Shown here piece after piece: positions 4,310 to 5,444 of a stretch of DNA of 5,444 nucleotides. Under the pieces are notes generated by a model that ran no database searches, was not told the DNA's origin, and saw only the letters and a program-made list of their open reading frames with translations. Position numbers and translations under genes: made by a program. This DNA comes from DUNY01 sp964520055 (GTDB lineage Bacteria > Bacillota > Thermosediminibacteria > Thermosediminibacterales > Tepidanaerobacteraceae), in NCBI GenBank assembly GCA_964520055.1, contig CAZFME010000132.1:1-5444 (forward strand), written 5' to 3'. Numbering within the stretch: the stretch's first letter is position 1; the number at the start of each line of letters is the position of its first letter.

Positions 4310-5444
4310 CTATATTCTGCCGCCGTATCTGATGAACAATTCTGGGCGGCTGTTTACTTCCAGTTTTTCATATACGTTTCTTATGTGCACTTTTGCGGTA
4401 TTAAGTTTGATTTCCAGAATGGCTGCTATCTGCGGAGCCGTATACCCTTCCAGTAAAAGCTGTGTTATTTCCTTTTCCCTTTTTGTAAGGGTATCAATTA
4501 TACCGGTTTCCTCGGTTGTTTGTTTTGGTTCGGCAATAGCAGCTTCTGCGTTATTCCCCACATGTCTGTCATTTTCCCAGCTTAATGTACCATTAGAAGA
4601 CAGTTCCCTATGTAATCGGTTGAACAGCGGTACTAGGATAAATATTACAGATACGAGCAAAAGTGATACCGATGCCGCCAAAATATAAAACACATCTTGA
4701 GTCTGTTTCACAAGGAGTGTACCGGCAACCGCCACTGCTAACGCGGAAAAGGCAAAAGCAAATAGGACCCTCCTCAGCACCCATATTTCCCTGTATTTTT
4801 TGCATATTGAAGCGGTTATCAGCCATTCGAAAATGGTGCCGATCTCACAATACCCGAGAAAAATAACTCCTATGTTGATAAAGTTTAACGCCCCGCTTTT
4901 TGAGGCTATTATCAAAACAAACCCACAAACAACGGAAAAAAAGTAAATATAAAAAAGGTCCATAATCTTTAAAGACATTTTTACTATCAATATGTATGCC
5001 ATGACGGCGGCCAAAAATTGCCCCGCATAGAAAAACATGTAACCGCTGGCTTCATTAAAAGACCTGTAATGCAGCACTATCACAGCGACACCGTTAAGGA
5101 ATTGCACCGTTACCACGATAAGAAGTGCTCCATACAGTGCTATACCGGGCACTTGTTTATTCTTAGTTTCATACTGAATGTTGTAATTCACTTTTTTAAG
5201 CCCCATAGTACACATGAAAATCATTACAAGCAGAATAATTGACAAGGTATTGTATATGGGGTCTTGCATGTCGGACAGCCCAATGGATGAAATAAACTGT
5301 GAGACTGCATTTATTGCAATTATAAAAACCGCTGTCTGCTGCTGTTCCTTAGAAGTCAATACGTACAAATACAAATAAAAAATACCCATTGAAAATGCTG
5401 ATGAAAAAACAGCCATTACTATGACTCCGATTAGTGTGAACAGT
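4310..5444 (-). CDS. Membrane-anchored LuxR-family regulator, C-terminal part (probably continues beyond window)
   Basis: This is a regulator with many membrane helices and a C-terminal DNA-binding domain. Counting from the methionine at 5416, about eight hydrophobic segments span residues 1-264. A polar linker follows (about 270-305), then a LuxR/GerE helix-turn-helix at 308-362: LTKREKEITQLLLEGYTAPQ with the recognition helix in LNTAKVHIRNVYEKLEV. This layout matches the transporter-like (MFS-type) LuxR regulators found in anaerobic actinobacteria and Clostridia, which usually have about 12 helices and nearly 500 residues. The frame stays open and hydrophobic (LFTLIGVIV) up to the window edge, so I treat the 5' end as missing. 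Alternatively, the ATG at 5416 has GGAG eight bases upstream and could be a real start giving 368 residues. No receiver domain is present. The signal is presumably sensed by or through the membrane part; ligand and targets are unknown. Two terminators follow. Confidence 0.88.
   Translation of the reverse strand, partial: LFTLIGVIVMAVFSSAFSMGIFYLYLYVLTSKEQQQTAVFIIAINAVSQFISSIGLSDMQDPIYNTLSIILLVMIFMCTMGLKKVNYNIQYETKNKQVPGIALYGALLIVVTVQFLNGVAVIVLHYRSFNEASGYMFFYAGQFLAAVMAYILIVKMSLKIMDLFYIYFFSVVCGFVLIIASKSGALNFINIGVIFLGYCEIGTIFEWLITASICKKYREIWVLRRVLFAFAFSALAVAVAGTLLVKQTQDVFYILAASVSLLLVSVIFILVPLFNRLHRELSSNGTLSWENDRHVGNNAEAAIAEPKQTTEETGIIDTLTKREKEITQLLLEGYTAPQIAAILEIKLNTAKVHIRNVYEKLEVNSRPELFIRYGGRI

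Noticed and set aside
4290..5242. + strand open frames opposite the LuxR-type gene
   Set aside because: They are shadows of a membrane protein gene on the other strand, without motifs of their own.

Overview
The window looks like chromosomal DNA from a low-GC, Gram-positive anaerobe of the Clostridia type. The reasons are AT-rich spacers, strong AAGGAGG- or GGGAGG-like ribosome binding sites, and the gene families present (a SPASM-like radical SAM protein, AraC regulators with a CFLCGF recognition helix, and a membrane-anchored LuxR regulator). The species cannot be named from the sequence.

Left part, + strand (3-1516): the 3' end of a radical SAM enzyme gene is followed after 35 bases by a complete S-adenosylmethionine synthase gene (metK), probably in one transcript. 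The synthase makes the cosubstrate that the radical SAM enzyme consumes. After metK comes a long hairpin whose left arm can also pair with a third copy of the same sequence upstream, so two mutually exclusive folds are possible. The spacer at 1517-1770 separates metK from a convergent gene.

Middle part, - strand (4116 down to 1771): a promoter at 4116-4088 precedes a small Tic20/DUF4870-like membrane protein gene with a TTG start. A short AraC-family regulator follows 61 bases later, and a longer AraC paralogue lies after a 219-base spacer. That spacer holds two copies of a 38-bp element (33 of 38 bases identical) exactly 85 bp apart, about eight helical turns. This is the best candidate for an operator read by one or both AraC proteins.

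Right part, - strand (5444 down to 4191): a regulator with many membrane helices and a C-terminal LuxR DNA-binding domain, probably cut off by the window edge, is followed by two consecutive hairpin terminators. These insulate it from the DUF4870-araC-araC group.

No mobile element, CRISPR array, tRNA or rRNA was seen. I do not see a complete new system. The most notable items are the duplicated phased element between the AraC paralogues, the radical SAM/metK pairing without a visible SAM riboswitch, and the membrane-protein/AraC pairing. The targets of the three regulators are not identifiable here.
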